Translations under genes and position numbers: made by a program | Source: Actinomycetota bacterium | GTDB taxonomy: Bacteria > Actinomycetota > Actinomycetes > Nanopelagicales > Nanopelagicaceae | Assembly (NCBI GenBank): GCA_947449535.1 | Contig: CANFRP010000002.1 | Coordinates: 1-64,000, forward strand | Direction: 5' to 3' | DNA length: 64,000 bases | In this document: positions 40,629-50,108 of the stretch, piece by piece | Layout of the letters: each line of letters opens with the position of its first letter | Numbering within the stretch: position 1 is the stretch's first letter | The notes under the pieces: model-generated | The model's database searches: none | What the model saw: only the letters and a program-made list of their open reading frames with translations | What the model was told of the DNA's origin: nothing

Positions 40629-41734
40629 TACCTAAATACTCCCGTATGACCCAGCGAATATCGGCCAGGTTGTGGGTAGAAAGCTAAGCCGTGTGGCTCC
40701 TTGCCGACCTTGATGCGCCGGAGAAATTTCCGATGTTCGAGATCAAAAACATAGACCTCATTATGGAATCGTCCCGAGACCCAAAATTGCTTGCCATCTG
40801 CAGAGAGTCCACCCATATCAGGGCTGCCACCGCCAGGAATTTTAATTTTGGCAACTAATTTATTATCGGAAAAACGCAGCAAAGAGATGCTCCCTTCGCC
40901 GCGATTTGTAATCACCATAAATTGAGAGTCACGAGTGACATATAAACCATGAGATGCCGCTCCGACTTTCATAAATGTGAACTTTCCAAATGTTGCGGTT
41001 TTCATCATCCAGACCCCATCAGATGTCATATCGGCGATATAGAAGGTAGAACCATCTGGCGAAATTTTTACATCTTGTGGCATCGGCATGTTGTTGTAGG
41101 TCTTAGGGAGTTGAGCTTTTTTAACAACGCTCATCTTGCTGGTGTCGACCCAAAGAAGGGTGCCAGAGAATTCGCAGGAAACGAGGAAGAAGTTTCCATC
41201 CTTGGTCCAATCAGCATGATTAACGCCATCACAGGGAACATTTACTTTCTTTTTGATCGCCATTGTGTGGGGATCGCGAAAGACGATCTGCTGATCTGCT
41301 TCAGCCATAACTACCGCATATTTCCCATTGGGAGTGAAATAAAGGTTATAGGGATCATGAACATAAATAGATTTGCCCATCGTCACTGTCTTGGGATCAA
41401 TGGGAGTTAAGTAATTACCGGCGTTGTCATTTACCCAAAGCGTTTTGAGATCCCATGATGGGACTACATGCTGAGGGCCCTTCGGGGTTTTAAAAGTCTT
41501 CACCACTTTAAATGTCTTGGGATTAATTACTGAGACGGTATTTGAGGTGTGGTTGGGCACATAAACCATCTGCGGCATATCTTTAACGACATCACTAAAT
41601 TGGTTAGGGCGGTCGGCTGCGTAAATATCATTTTGATCTAATACTGGAGGCATTCCAGCAAGTGGTGTAACAGCACTTGCTGGGGAGAGCACTAGTGAAA
41701 ATATTGTGGCTGCTGCAAGTAAGAACTTCTTCAT
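40628..41734 (-). CDS. secreted YVTN-type beta-propeller protein
   Basis: Signal peptide; VPNHTSNTVSVINPKTFKVVKTF and repeated blades. Confidence 0.8.
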   Translation of the reverse strand: MKKFLLAAATIFSLVLSPASAVTPLAGMPPVLDQNDIYAADRPNQFSDVVKDMPQMVYVPNHTSNTVSVINPKTFKVVKTFKTPKGPQHVVPSWDLKTLWVNDNAGNYLTPIDPKTVTMGKSIYVHDPYNLYFTPNGKYAVVMAEADQQIVFRDPHTMAIKKKVNVPCDGVNHADWTKDGNFFLVSCEFSGTLLWVDTSKMSVVKKAQLPKTYNNMPMPQDVKISPDGSTFYIADMTSDGVWMMKTATFGKFTFMKVGAASHGLYVTRDSQFMVITNRGEGSISLLRFSDNKLVAKIKIPGGGSPDMGGLSADGKQFWVSGRFHNEVYVFDLEHRKFLRRIKVGKEPHGLAFYPQPGRYSLGHTGVFR

Positions 41735-42501
41735 TATTTTCCTAGCAAGGTGGTAAGAGTTACTGGAGTTAACCCTTGTGCATGAAGCTTTTCAAGAAGA
41801 GTGGGTAGAGCATCGATTGTATTTTGATGACCAAAGTGCAAACTAATGATGGAGCCATTCTTTACCGCCCTCATCGTGTTGGAGATGACTGCAGCCTTTC
41901 CTGGATCTTGGTAGTCGTGCGAATCTACGTCATAAGAAATGCAATTGGCATATCCATATTTCGCCGCGGTCTTGCGGATGAGCGCGGTGGAATATTGAGT
42001 ACCTGATGGTCGGAAAAATGCTCCATGATTTCCAATCTGCTTTTTCAATAAATTAGCGCAGAGTGAGATTTCAGAATCTACTTTTACAGCAGGAATTGTT
42101 TTCATCTGGGTATGTGAATAAGTGTGATTGCCGATGTCATGTCCCTGATCGATGATCTGCCCCGCAAGAGTGGGATTGGCCTTTAACCAGGTGCCGACGG
42201 CAAAGACCGTAACGGGAGTTTTGGTTGCCTTAAAAATTTCGAGCAACTTCTTGGCATTAGCGCTATCGCCATTGCCATGGAATGTGAGCGCTACCCGAGG
42301 TATTGCGCGAGAGCCGTGAGAGATATCGGGGGAGAGCGCCAGCGCAGCTGAAGCAAACTTTGCCTCAAGTGCTGCAAAGCCTGTCACGGCACCTGCACCG
42401 AGAATTTGGCGTCGCGTCAATCCCATACGCGCAGGATACTCCCGACTCGCTGACCTATTTTTCGGGCTATTTGGTGGTCTCGTTGGGCGATGACTGATCA
42501 A
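41734..42501 (-). CDS. polysaccharide deacetylase (NodB/CE4) family protein, Tat-like signal
   Basis: LTFHGNGDSANAK, DIGNHTYSHTQM, FFRPSGTQYS, SLHFGHQ; RRQILGAGAVTGFAALEA. Confidence 0.85.
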   Translation of the reverse strand: MISHRPTRPPNSPKNRSASREYPARMGLTRRQILGAGAVTGFAALEAKFASAALALSPDISHGSRAIPRVALTFHGNGDSANAKKLLEIFKATKTPVTVFAVGTWLKANPTLAGQIIDQGHDIGNHTYSHTQMKTIPAVKVDSEISLCANLLKKQIGNHGAFFRPSGTQYSTALIRKTAAKYGYANCISYDVDSHDYQDPGKAAVISNTMRAVKNGSIISLHFGHQNTIDALPTLLEKLHAQGLTPVTLTTLLGK

Positions 42502-42521
42502 GGGTTGCTAGTGTTTGGCGC

Positions 42522-43457
42522 ATGAGCGATGACGACGATTCCACACAAGATGAGATCGTGACCGAGGAGATGCTCTGGGAGAGAATTCCAGAGGTCGAAG
42601 GTATCGATCGCGCCAATACATATTACGAACTCAGCGCAAGAATTTATGCGCGCGGTCAGTATGACGAAGCACTTGCTCTTGCTGAAACTGCGCGGGATAT
42701 TTACTCCGAGCTTGGCGCAACCGCGCCATCAGATGGATTAGCACAGGCTTATTCGGCAATTGGCTACAACCTGAACCAACTCAAGCGAATGAATGAAGCT
42801 GCTCATGCAATGAGCAAAGCGGTTGAACTTTTACGGGAATCTAAATCTCCACTGGCTATTGACCTTGCCTGCACTTTGGGCGAATGGTGGTACGGATCTA
42901 AGGAATATGAGAAAACGATTGAGTGCATGACTGATTGCGTTCAAGAGCATCTCGTTGATGGTAACGACAATGGCGCAGCAAATGATCTGCACTTAATTGG
43001 ATGTGCACAACGTGAACTTCACAATTATGTTTTAGCGTTAGAAGCATTCCAAGAAGCACGAGCACTTTTTAAGAAGTCAAAAGAAGTAATCAATGTGGCG
43101 CGTTGTGATCAGAAAATTGCACATTGCCTCCATGCAATTAACGACGGCGAAGGTGCGCTAATCGCTGCTCAGAAATCACTCGATGTATTTGCAACAGCAC
43201 ATGACCATGATCGTGAAACTTATTCGCTCCTTGAACTCGGCAAAGCCCAGATTCTCCAAGGTCAAGATCTGGAGGGACTAGCCTCTTTGGAGCGAGTCCT
43301 AGAAACCGCTACCGATAATGAACCTCGTGACTTTGAATTCATTCTTGAGATCGAGCGACGCATCGCATCGGTACTGCGCAAATTAGATCGAAACGATGAG
43401 GCAAATGAGATCGAGCGACGTTTAGTTGCCGTTGCCGAAGTCGTCGAAGATAAGTAA
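42522..43457 (+). CDS. tetratricopeptide repeat protein
   Basis: TPR-like helical repeats (YDEALALAETARDIYSELG, YVLALEAFQEARALFKK). Confidence 0.78.
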   Translation: MSDDDDSTQDEIVTEEMLWERIPEVEGIDRANTYYELSARIYARGQYDEALALAETARDIYSELGATAPSDGLAQAYSAIGYNLNQLKRMNEAAHAMSKAVELLRESKSPLAIDLACTLGEWWYGSKEYEKTIECMTDCVQEHLVDGNDNGAANDLHLIGCAQRELHNYVLALEAFQEARALFKKSKEVINVARCDQKIAHCLHAINDGEGALIAAQKSLDVFATAHDHDRETYSLLELGKAQILQGQDLEGLASLERVLETATDNEPRDFEFILEIERRIASVLRKLDRNDEANEIERRLVAVAEVVEDK

Positions 43458-44117
43458 TTATTTATTAAGGTGTTGCATCGCCCAGGCATACATGGCGATC
43501 GCACCAGCTGCTGAGGCGTTCATTGATCGAGTCGATCCGTATTGGCGAATAGCTAGAACTGTCTGACATATATCGACTGCCTCATCTGACATGCCCGCAC
43601 CTTCTTGGCCGAAGAAGAGAACACATTTTTCAGGTAGCGATGTGGTTTCGAGCTCTTTGGAGATTGGCAGATTATCAATGCCGATGATCGGGACGGAATT
43701 TTCATCACACCATATTTTGAAATCAGCAACAGTTGGATGGTGCAAGACATGGAGATATTTATCTGTGACCATTGCGCCGCGCTTATTCCAATCGCGCTTT
43801 CCGACAATATGCACGTGGCTGACATTAAATGCATTAGCGGTACGCACGACCGATCCAATATTGAGATCATGCTGCCAATTCTCAATTGCAATCTGAAGTT
43901 GATGACGTTTGGTATCTAAATCAGCAACGATCGCGGAGACTTTCCAATAGCGATAATGATCAAGCACATTGCGGCGATCACCGTTTTCCAATAATTCTGG
44001 ATCATAAAAATCTTCGGTTGGCCAAGGCAATGAGTGAGGACCTACTCCGACAACCGGATAGAATTCACCCGGGCCGATTTCGGCAGGAGATTTTGAAATT
44101 TTCGGCTCCTCATTCAT
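43458..44117 (-). CDS. TrmH/SpoU family RNA 2'-O-methyltransferase
   Basis: NIGSVVRTANAFNVSHVHIVG, LFFGQEGAGMSDEAV, GSTRSMNASAAGAIAMY. Confidence 0.93.
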   Translation of the reverse strand: MNEEPKISKSPAEIGPGEFYPVVGVGPHSLPWPTEDFYDPELLENGDRRNVLDHYRYWKVSAIVADLDTKRHQLQIAIENWQHDLNIGSVVRTANAFNVSHVHIVGKRDWNKRGAMVTDKYLHVLHHPTVADFKIWCDENSVPIIGIDNLPISKELETTSLPEKCVLFFGQEGAGMSDEAVDICQTVLAIRQYGSTRSMNASAAGAIAMYAWAMQHLNK

Positions 44118-44138
44118 GCCACAACTCTAAGGGGAGAG

Positions 44139-45029
44139 ATGATGAAGCAGAAATCTTGGCTCCCTGCATATATCGCCTTGGGCATTGTGTGGGGCTGCTC
44201 TTTCATCTTTATTAAATTGGGCCTGGAATTTCTCTCCCCCTTTGGCGTTGCATTTGGAAGATGTTTCTTAGGGGCATTGACACTGATCATTATCGCCAAA
44301 GTGCGGAAAATTTCCTTACCTCGTGAAAGAGCTACCTGGTTTAAGCTCTGGATAGTTTCTCTTCTGCTTAATGTCATTCCTGGGATTCTCTTTGCATTTG
44401 CTGAAATCCGTGTGACATCGATACTTGCCGGAATTATTAATGCCACCACTCCACTCGCAACTCTGATCGTTATTTTGATTGCCTTTCGAGATGAGAAGCC
44501 AAAGAGTTACCAAATAATTGGATTATTACTTGGCGGATTAGGCGTAATGACAGTTCTTGGAGTCTGGCGCGGTATCGGCGATAACTCGATGGTCGGCGTA
44601 GTTGCGCTACTTCTGGCCGTCTCTTGCTACGGTATTTCATTTCCTATCATTAGAAAGTATGTGTTGCCCTTGGGCCTAGTGCCAGAGAAGATGGCGGTCA
44701 CACAATTGATTGCTGCATCGATCACACTTTTACCTCTATTTATCTATCACGGAATTTCACATTATCAATTTCGTGCTGGACCCGTGTTGGGAATGTTGGC
44801 GCTGGGAATTTTCGGATCAGGAATTGCCTATATTTGGAATTTTCAAGTTATTTCAGCAGCGGGCTCTTCGATCGCATCATCTGTCACCTATCTCACCCCT
44901 GTTGTGGCAGTGATCGTAGGGTTAATCTTTCTTGACGAAACCATTTCATGGAACGAGCCAGCTGGCGCAGCTTTTGTAGTCTTGGGCGCAGCAGTAGCCC
45001 AGAATAGATTTAAGAGAGCGAGCCGATGA
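44139..45029 (+). CDS. EamA/DMT family transporter
   Basis: 10-TM-like, two EamA repeats: GIVWGCSFIFIKLGLEFLSPFGVAFGR. Confidence 0.88.
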   Translation: MMKQKSWLPAYIALGIVWGCSFIFIKLGLEFLSPFGVAFGRCFLGALTLIIIAKVRKISLPRERATWFKLWIVSLLLNVIPGILFAFAEIRVTSILAGIINATTPLATLIVILIAFRDEKPKSYQIIGLLLGGLGVMTVLGVWRGIGDNSMVGVVALLLAVSCYGISFPIIRKYVLPLGLVPEKMAVTQLIAASITLLPLFIYHGISHYQFRAGPVLGMLALGIFGSGIAYIWNFQVISAAGSSIASSVTYLTPVVAVIVGLIFLDETISWNEPAGAAFVVLGAAVAQNRFKRASR

Positions 45030-46174
45030 TTTTACGTAGGAAGTTAATCATTGCCCTGGTTGTAGTGCTGACTACTTCTGTAGGAATAGCGCCATCCAAT
45101 TCATTTCAGCGCAATACTCTTCCCGCTTCATTTATGAAATTCGCCAAATCAAAAGTTTTATCTCATGCCGGAATAGTTCTCATTGATCCACTCACTGATG
45201 AAACTCTCTTCGCCGATGCCCCTGATGCAACTCGGGCGCCGGCTTCAGTTCTCAAGCTGCTTTCCATGACTACTGCGATCCGAGCGCTAGGTCCAGAAAA
45301 GACTTTTACAACCGGAATTTATGAATCACTGGATCCATCATCGGAGAATACTTTTGTTATGGCCGGGCAAGGTGATCCTTGGCTATCTGTGAGCCCAACT
45401 TCTTCTAAGAAATACCATCGAGCATTTGCCCCAAATCTTATTAATGCAGCGCTAAAGAAGAACCCGGCAATGCGTCAAATAAATATTGAATACAACGGCG
45501 TTTATGGAAAAGATTTTGAAGCTCTTCAAAAGTTTTACGGCAAAAAATTACGAATTAACGCAACGCCGATTTCATCTGTTGAGTCACTCACCGCAGTAAA
45601 GGGGCAAGAGATCGCTCAAGTTGTTTCTCCACCACTCAAGGAGATTTCAGATTTCACTCTTCTGTGGAGCGATAACGTTTTGGCTGATCGCCTTGCTCGT
45701 ATTGCTGCCAAAGAGATGGGTTTCACTACTGATGCTTCAGGCATCCAAAGTGCATTTGAAAAAACTCTCGCTGATCTCGGAGTTAATTTTGCAGGGTTAG
45801 AAATTAAAGATGGAAATGGGCTCTCAAAGGAGAATCGAATTTCAGCGCGAACGATTGCCGAGTTGCTGGTGAAAGTTCACACAAACCCATCGCTTCAAGC
45901 CATTTATGAAGGACTGCCATTAGCGGGGATGACTGGTACTTTAAAGAATCGATTTGTGAAGGATGCGCCGAACGCGGTGGGACTGATCAAAGCAAAGACT
46001 GGCTGGATTAATACGACCGTCAGCCTGGCAGGTTATGTAAATATTGGAGAGACGCAGTACGTGTTTGCTGTCATCGCGGACAAAATCAAGCCCACTGAGC
46101 GAACTCGGCAAGCTACTCGCGAAGTGATCGACAAAATGTTGGCGACCATCGCAAAGCCCAAGCCATCTGTATAA
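45026..46174 (+). CDS. dacB: D-alanyl-D-alanine carboxypeptidase / PBP4 family
   Basis: APASVLKLL (SxxK), SDNVLADRLAR (SxN), KAKTGWI (KTG). Confidence 0.92.
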   Translation: MILRRKLIIALVVVLTTSVGIAPSNSFQRNTLPASFMKFAKSKVLSHAGIVLIDPLTDETLFADAPDATRAPASVLKLLSMTTAIRALGPEKTFTTGIYESLDPSSENTFVMAGQGDPWLSVSPTSSKKYHRAFAPNLINAALKKNPAMRQINIEYNGVYGKDFEALQKFYGKKLRINATPISSVESLTAVKGQEIAQVVSPPLKEISDFTLLWSDNVLADRLARIAAKEMGFTTDASGIQSAFEKTLADLGVNFAGLEIKDGNGLSKENRISARTIAELLVKVHTNPSLQAIYEGLPLAGMTGTLKNRFVKDAPNAVGLIKAKTGWINTTVSLAGYVNIGETQYVFAVIADKIKPTERTRQATREVIDKMLATIAKPKPSV

Positions 46175-46199
46175 GTAAACGATGGGATAGGGTCAGCAA

Positions 46200-47072
46200 A
46201 TGAAGTTTGGGCCATATATAGCTTTGATGAAGTTGCGAGTTGTAGAACTCTTGCTCGTAACCACGCTCCCCGCCCTCTTCCTTGCCACTCGCTCGATCCA
46301 AGATTCAGCAGTCCCATCTCTGAAAATAACTCTTGCGACTCTAATCGGCGGAACTCTGGCTGCCGGAGCTTCCAATGCTTTCAATATGATTATTGAAGTT
46401 GAATCCGATCGACTTATGGTGCGCACTTCAAAGCGCCCCCTCGTTACCGGTGAAGTAAGTGAGAATGCGGCATTCATCTTTGCATCATTACTGACCATTG
46501 CATCTCTGACGATCTTCTCGCTCTTCACAACCTTATGGGCAACGGTACTGACCGCTGCTGCAATTGTTTTTTATGTAGTCCTATACACAATCGGCCTGAA
46601 GCGTCGTACCTCTCAAAATATTGTTTGGGGTGGAATCGCAGGATGTATGCCAGTGCTTATTGGCTGGGCCGCGGTTACTAATTCACTCTCGCTCACTGCT
46701 TGGCTCTTTTTCTTACTTATCTTCTTCTGGACTCCACCACATTTCTGGGCGCTTGCTATTAAATATAAAGATGATTATGAAGCAGCAGGAATTCCGATGT
46801 TGCCCGTCGTTGCCTCTATCAAATCTGTACGTAATCAAGCTTGGTTCCACACGATTGGAATGATTGCCACATCATTTGGAGTTCTCGCTTCTGCCACGCT
46901 TCCGTGGTGGAGTTATGTGATTACAGCGCTGCTGAGCCTTGGCTTCATTCTTCAGTTATTAAAAATTGAGGGCGAAGATGGCAATAAAGCTGCTGCCAAA
47001 CTCTTTCAGTGGTCAATTACTTACTTGAGCACCTATTCACTTCTCTTGGTTGCGGGCGCTCTACTTATTTAA
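46200..47072 (+). CDS. ctaB: protoheme IX farnesyltransferase
   Basis: NMIIEVESDRLMVRTSKRPLVTG, FFWTPPHFWALAIKYKDDYEAAGIPMLPVV. Confidence 0.93.
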   Translation: MKFGPYIALMKLRVVELLLVTTLPALFLATRSIQDSAVPSLKITLATLIGGTLAAGASNAFNMIIEVESDRLMVRTSKRPLVTGEVSENAAFIFASLLTIASLTIFSLFTTLWATVLTAAAIVFYVVLYTIGLKRRTSQNIVWGGIAGCMPVLIGWAAVTNSLSLTAWLFFLLIFFWTPPHFWALAIKYKDDYEAAGIPMLPVVASIKSVRNQAWFHTIGMIATSFGVLASATLPWWSYVITALLSLGFILQLLKIEGEDGNKAAAKLFQWSITYLSTYSLLLVAGALLI

Positions 47073-48306
47073 GCGCTTCACTCAAATCGCGAATTAAATC
47101 GCTGGAATGCTCAAGCCCAACAGATAATCGCACGACGGAATCGTTAATTCCTAGTTCAGCGCGAAGCTCTGGCGCCAATCGTCGATGAGTGGTCGAGGCC
47201 GGGTGGGTAATCAAGCTCTTAGAGTCACCTAAGTTATTGGAGATGTCGATAACGGTGAGCTTATTCATCATTTTAAAGAGATCATCGGCACTTCCATCAA
47301 ATTCAAAACTAATTGTTGTTCCGCCACCGCGCATCTGCTTTTTATTGATTTCATAACCTGGATGGCTGGCAAGTCCTGGGTAATTAACAGTTTTGATTTT
47401 CTTCTGGGTATCGAGAAATTCTGCAATTGCTTGAGCATTATCGTTCATGCGATGGACGCGCATCGAAATAGTCTCAAGTGACTTAACAAGCACCCACGCA
47501 TTAAATGCGCTTAGAGTTGGTCCGGTGTGACGAATAAATTGGGAGAGATGGTTCTGCTGGTATTCCTTGCTACCCAAGATTGCGCCACCAAGTACCCGCC
47601 CTTGGCCATCAATATGTTTTGTTGCAGAGTACATAACTACATCTGCGCCATGTTGGAGTGGATTTTGTAAAACTGGAGATGCCATGACGTTATCAACGAT
47701 TACGGTCGCACCTACTTTATGGGCGAGATCGCTGACCATACGTAGATCGACTACTTCAAGAAGCGGATTAGATGGTGTCTCGACAAATACAACTTTAGTT
47801 TTCTTGCTCAGTGCCTTTGCCCAAAGATCAGGATCATTGCCACGAACAAATTCACAAGTGATTCCCCACTTAGGAAGAATTTCATTGAGGACGACATAAC
47901 AAGAGCTAAACATTGCAGCAGAGGCAACAATGTGATCACCTGTTTCGACCATGCATGCAATTGATGCAAACATGGCAGACATTCCAGAACCTGTTGCTGT
48001 GCAGAATTCAGCGCCTTCTAGGGCAGCTAAACGCTCCTCGAACATGGCGACAGTGGGATTACCAAATCGACTGTAGAGAAAGTGATCTGTCTCATCTGCA
48101 AAAGATGAGACTGCCTGCTCTGCACTTTCATATGTAAATCCGCTTGTTAAATAGAGCGCTTCGCCGGTTTCACCAAAACCTGACCGAGCAAGACCAGCCC
48201 GAATTCCCAAAGTATCAGGATGCAATTCCCAAGAAGGCTGTGCTTGCTTATCCCGCGGCTGATATCCCCAAGGGCGCGAGTTAACAGATTTACTTTGATC
48301 TCCCAT
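47065..48306 (-). CDS. metZ: O-succinylhomoserine sulfhydrylase / cystathionine gamma-synthase family PLP enzyme
   Basis: YSRFGNPTVAMFEERLAALEGAE, YSATKHIDGQGRVLGGAI; start assigned to MGDQSKS. Confidence 0.85.
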   Translation of the reverse strand: MGDQSKSVNSRPWGYQPRDKQAQPSWELHPDTLGIRAGLARSGFGETGEALYLTSGFTYESAEQAVSSFADETDHFLYSRFGNPTVAMFEERLAALEGAEFCTATGSGMSAMFASIACMVETGDHIVASAAMFSSCYVVLNEILPKWGITCEFVRGNDPDLWAKALSKKTKVVFVETPSNPLLEVVDLRMVSDLAHKVGATVIVDNVMASPVLQNPLQHGADVVMYSATKHIDGQGRVLGGAILGSKEYQQNHLSQFIRHTGPTLSAFNAWVLVKSLETISMRVHRMNDNAQAIAEFLDTQKKIKTVNYPGLASHPGYEINKKQMRGGGTTISFEFDGSADDLFKMMNKLTVIDISNNLGDSKSLITHPASTTHRRLAPELRAELGINDSVVRLSVGLEHSSDLIRDLSEALK

Positions 48307-48335
48307 GGGATAAGAGTAAAGGCTAGGCTTACCAA

Positions 48336-49244
48336 GTGAATAATTTGGCAATTTCAACAAAGGAACTAACCAAGATTTATGGCGAACGAAAAGCCCTGAA
48401 TCACGCTGTATTCGAAGTTCCCATGGGAACTATTTGTGGATTTGTGGGACCCAATGGATCGGGCAAAACGACCACGATTCGAATGTTATTGGGCTTGATC
48501 TCACCATCTTCCGGAACCGCAACCGTGCTCGACGAAAACATCACTCATCCCGAGAAGTATCTTCCTAAAGTCGGCGCACTCATTGAAGGGCCAGCTTTCT
48601 ATCCGGCGCTTAGTGGTCGCGAAAATCTTCGCGTGCTCGCTGATCTTGGTGGTTATAGCGTGGAGCGAGTAGATGAACTTCTTGTACAAGTAGGGCTTGG
48701 CGATCGCGGCCATTCAAAATTCAAAACTTATTCATTAGGAATGAAGCAACGTCTGGGAATCGCAGCAGCTCTCTTGCCTAACCCACAACTTCTCATTTTG
48801 GATGAACCCACAAACGGACTTGATCCTTCTGGCATCCAAGAGATTCGCGAATTACTTCGCACCCTCGCAGCTTCTGGGACAACTGTCTTCGTCTCTTCCC
48901 ACTTGTTAAGCGAACTAGAGATGATTGCGGAATATTTAGTGATGCTCCGCGAAGGGAATGTGATATTTGCTGGGCATACTGAAGATTTACTTTCAGCCGC
49001 CCAACCCATCGTGATTGCAAAACCAGAACACGCTAAAGATCTAGATCGCCTCGCTGAAATCGCAAAAGCTAGCGGTCATGATTCACGCGTGATCGGTGAA
49101 GAGTTACATATCAAAGGCCCGGCTGAATGGAGTCCGGTACTCAATCGCATGGCATTTGAAGCAGGAATTACTTTGGCTTCGATTGCCGCAATTCGACCAA
49201 CTCTTGAAGAGACATTCTTTGAAATGACGGAGGAGAAGAAATGA
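48336..49244 (+). CDS. ABC transporter ATP-binding protein
   Basis: GPNGSGKTTTIRMLLGL, YSLGMKQRLGIAAALL, LILDEPTNGLDPSG. Confidence 0.95.
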   Translation: MNNLAISTKELTKIYGERKALNHAVFEVPMGTICGFVGPNGSGKTTTIRMLLGLISPSSGTATVLDENITHPEKYLPKVGALIEGPAFYPALSGRENLRVLADLGGYSVERVDELLVQVGLGDRGHSKFKTYSLGMKQRLGIAAALLPNPQLLILDEPTNGLDPSGIQEIRELLRTLAASGTTVFVSSHLLSELEMIAEYLVMLREGNVIFAGHTEDLLSAAQPIVIAKPEHAKDLDRLAEIAKASGHDSRVIGEELHIKGPAEWSPVLNRMAFEAGITLASIAAIRPTLEETFFEMTEEKK

Positions 49245-50029
49245 TCCGCGTAATTCTTGCTGAACTTCGCAAACTTAAGCGTCGCACCCTCTCCCTCTCT
49301 ACTTTGGCTTCAGTTACTGCCCTTACCGGTCTCTTTACTTGGTTGGTTTACTTTCGAATAAATGAACCAGAGAACACTCGTCGCGGTGAGCATATTTCTG
49401 CCGCGGATTTGAGTGGACAGGTTGGGCTTGTATACGGATTCAAGCTTGTTGCATTTCTTTTAGGTATCACTGCTCTCTGTGTCTTTGCATCACAGACTGC
49501 GCAGGAGTACACATTTGGCACTCTTCGTAATCTCTTAGTGCGTCAGCCCTCCCGAATGAAGATTCTGCTCGGCAAATTGATATCGATGAAGATATTCGCA
49601 CTTGTGATGGTCTCACTCTCTGCTGCTATCAGCATCGCGGTTTCTTATGCAATGTCGGGAACTGCCAAAGTTGATACGACAGATTGGTCCACTTCATCGG
49701 CCTACCAATTACTTGGCCGGACCTTCGTTAATGTCATGATCTCTACCGTCGGATATGGAATTTTTGGAATGATTTTGGGATTGCTCTTTAGGTCACCAAT
49801 TTCATCGATTGCAATCGGCGTCCTCTGGTTTTTGATTATTGATAATCTCTTTGCGAACTTCTTAACTTCCAGCGCAAAGTGGTTACCTGGCCAGAACCTC
49901 TTTAACGTGAGTGAAGGTGGAACTCCCATCATGAGCTATCAGCATTCTTTAATAGTTAGCCTTTTCTACCTCGTTGGCGGATTAGGAATCGTTGCGATTC
50001 TCTTCAAACGCAGAGATGTCGCCAATTAA
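49241..50029 (+). CDS. ABC transporter permease (ABC-2 type)
   Basis: polytopic; QEYTFGTLRNLLVRQPSR; 4-bp overlap with ATPase gene. Confidence 0.87.
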   Translation: MIRVILAELRKLKRRTLSLSTLASVTALTGLFTWLVYFRINEPENTRRGEHISAADLSGQVGLVYGFKLVAFLLGITALCVFASQTAQEYTFGTLRNLLVRQPSRMKILLGKLISMKIFALVMVSLSAAISIAVSYAMSGTAKVDTTDWSTSSAYQLLGRTFVNVMISTVGYGIFGMILGLLFRSPISSIAIGVLWFLIIDNLFANFLTSSAKWLPGQNLFNVSEGGTPIMSYQHSLIVSLFYLVGGLGIVAILFKRRDVAN

Positions 50030-50108
50030 TAGGTAAGTTCGGTATTTCAACCAAGTTTTTGGCCCTCGACGCTTTATTCTTAGGGGATTCCTTCCCTGGG
50101 GGCTTAAC

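Noticed and set aside
40949-41410. 153-aa plus-strand ORF antisense to the YVTN propeller gene
   Set aside because: Shadow ORF; the minus strand has signal peptide and repeated blades
50030-50108. Possible riboswitch upstream of the NlpC/P60 gene (ydaO/c-di-AMP type)
   Set aside because: The 79-bp gap is too short for the known ydaO element and lacks a convincing match by eye
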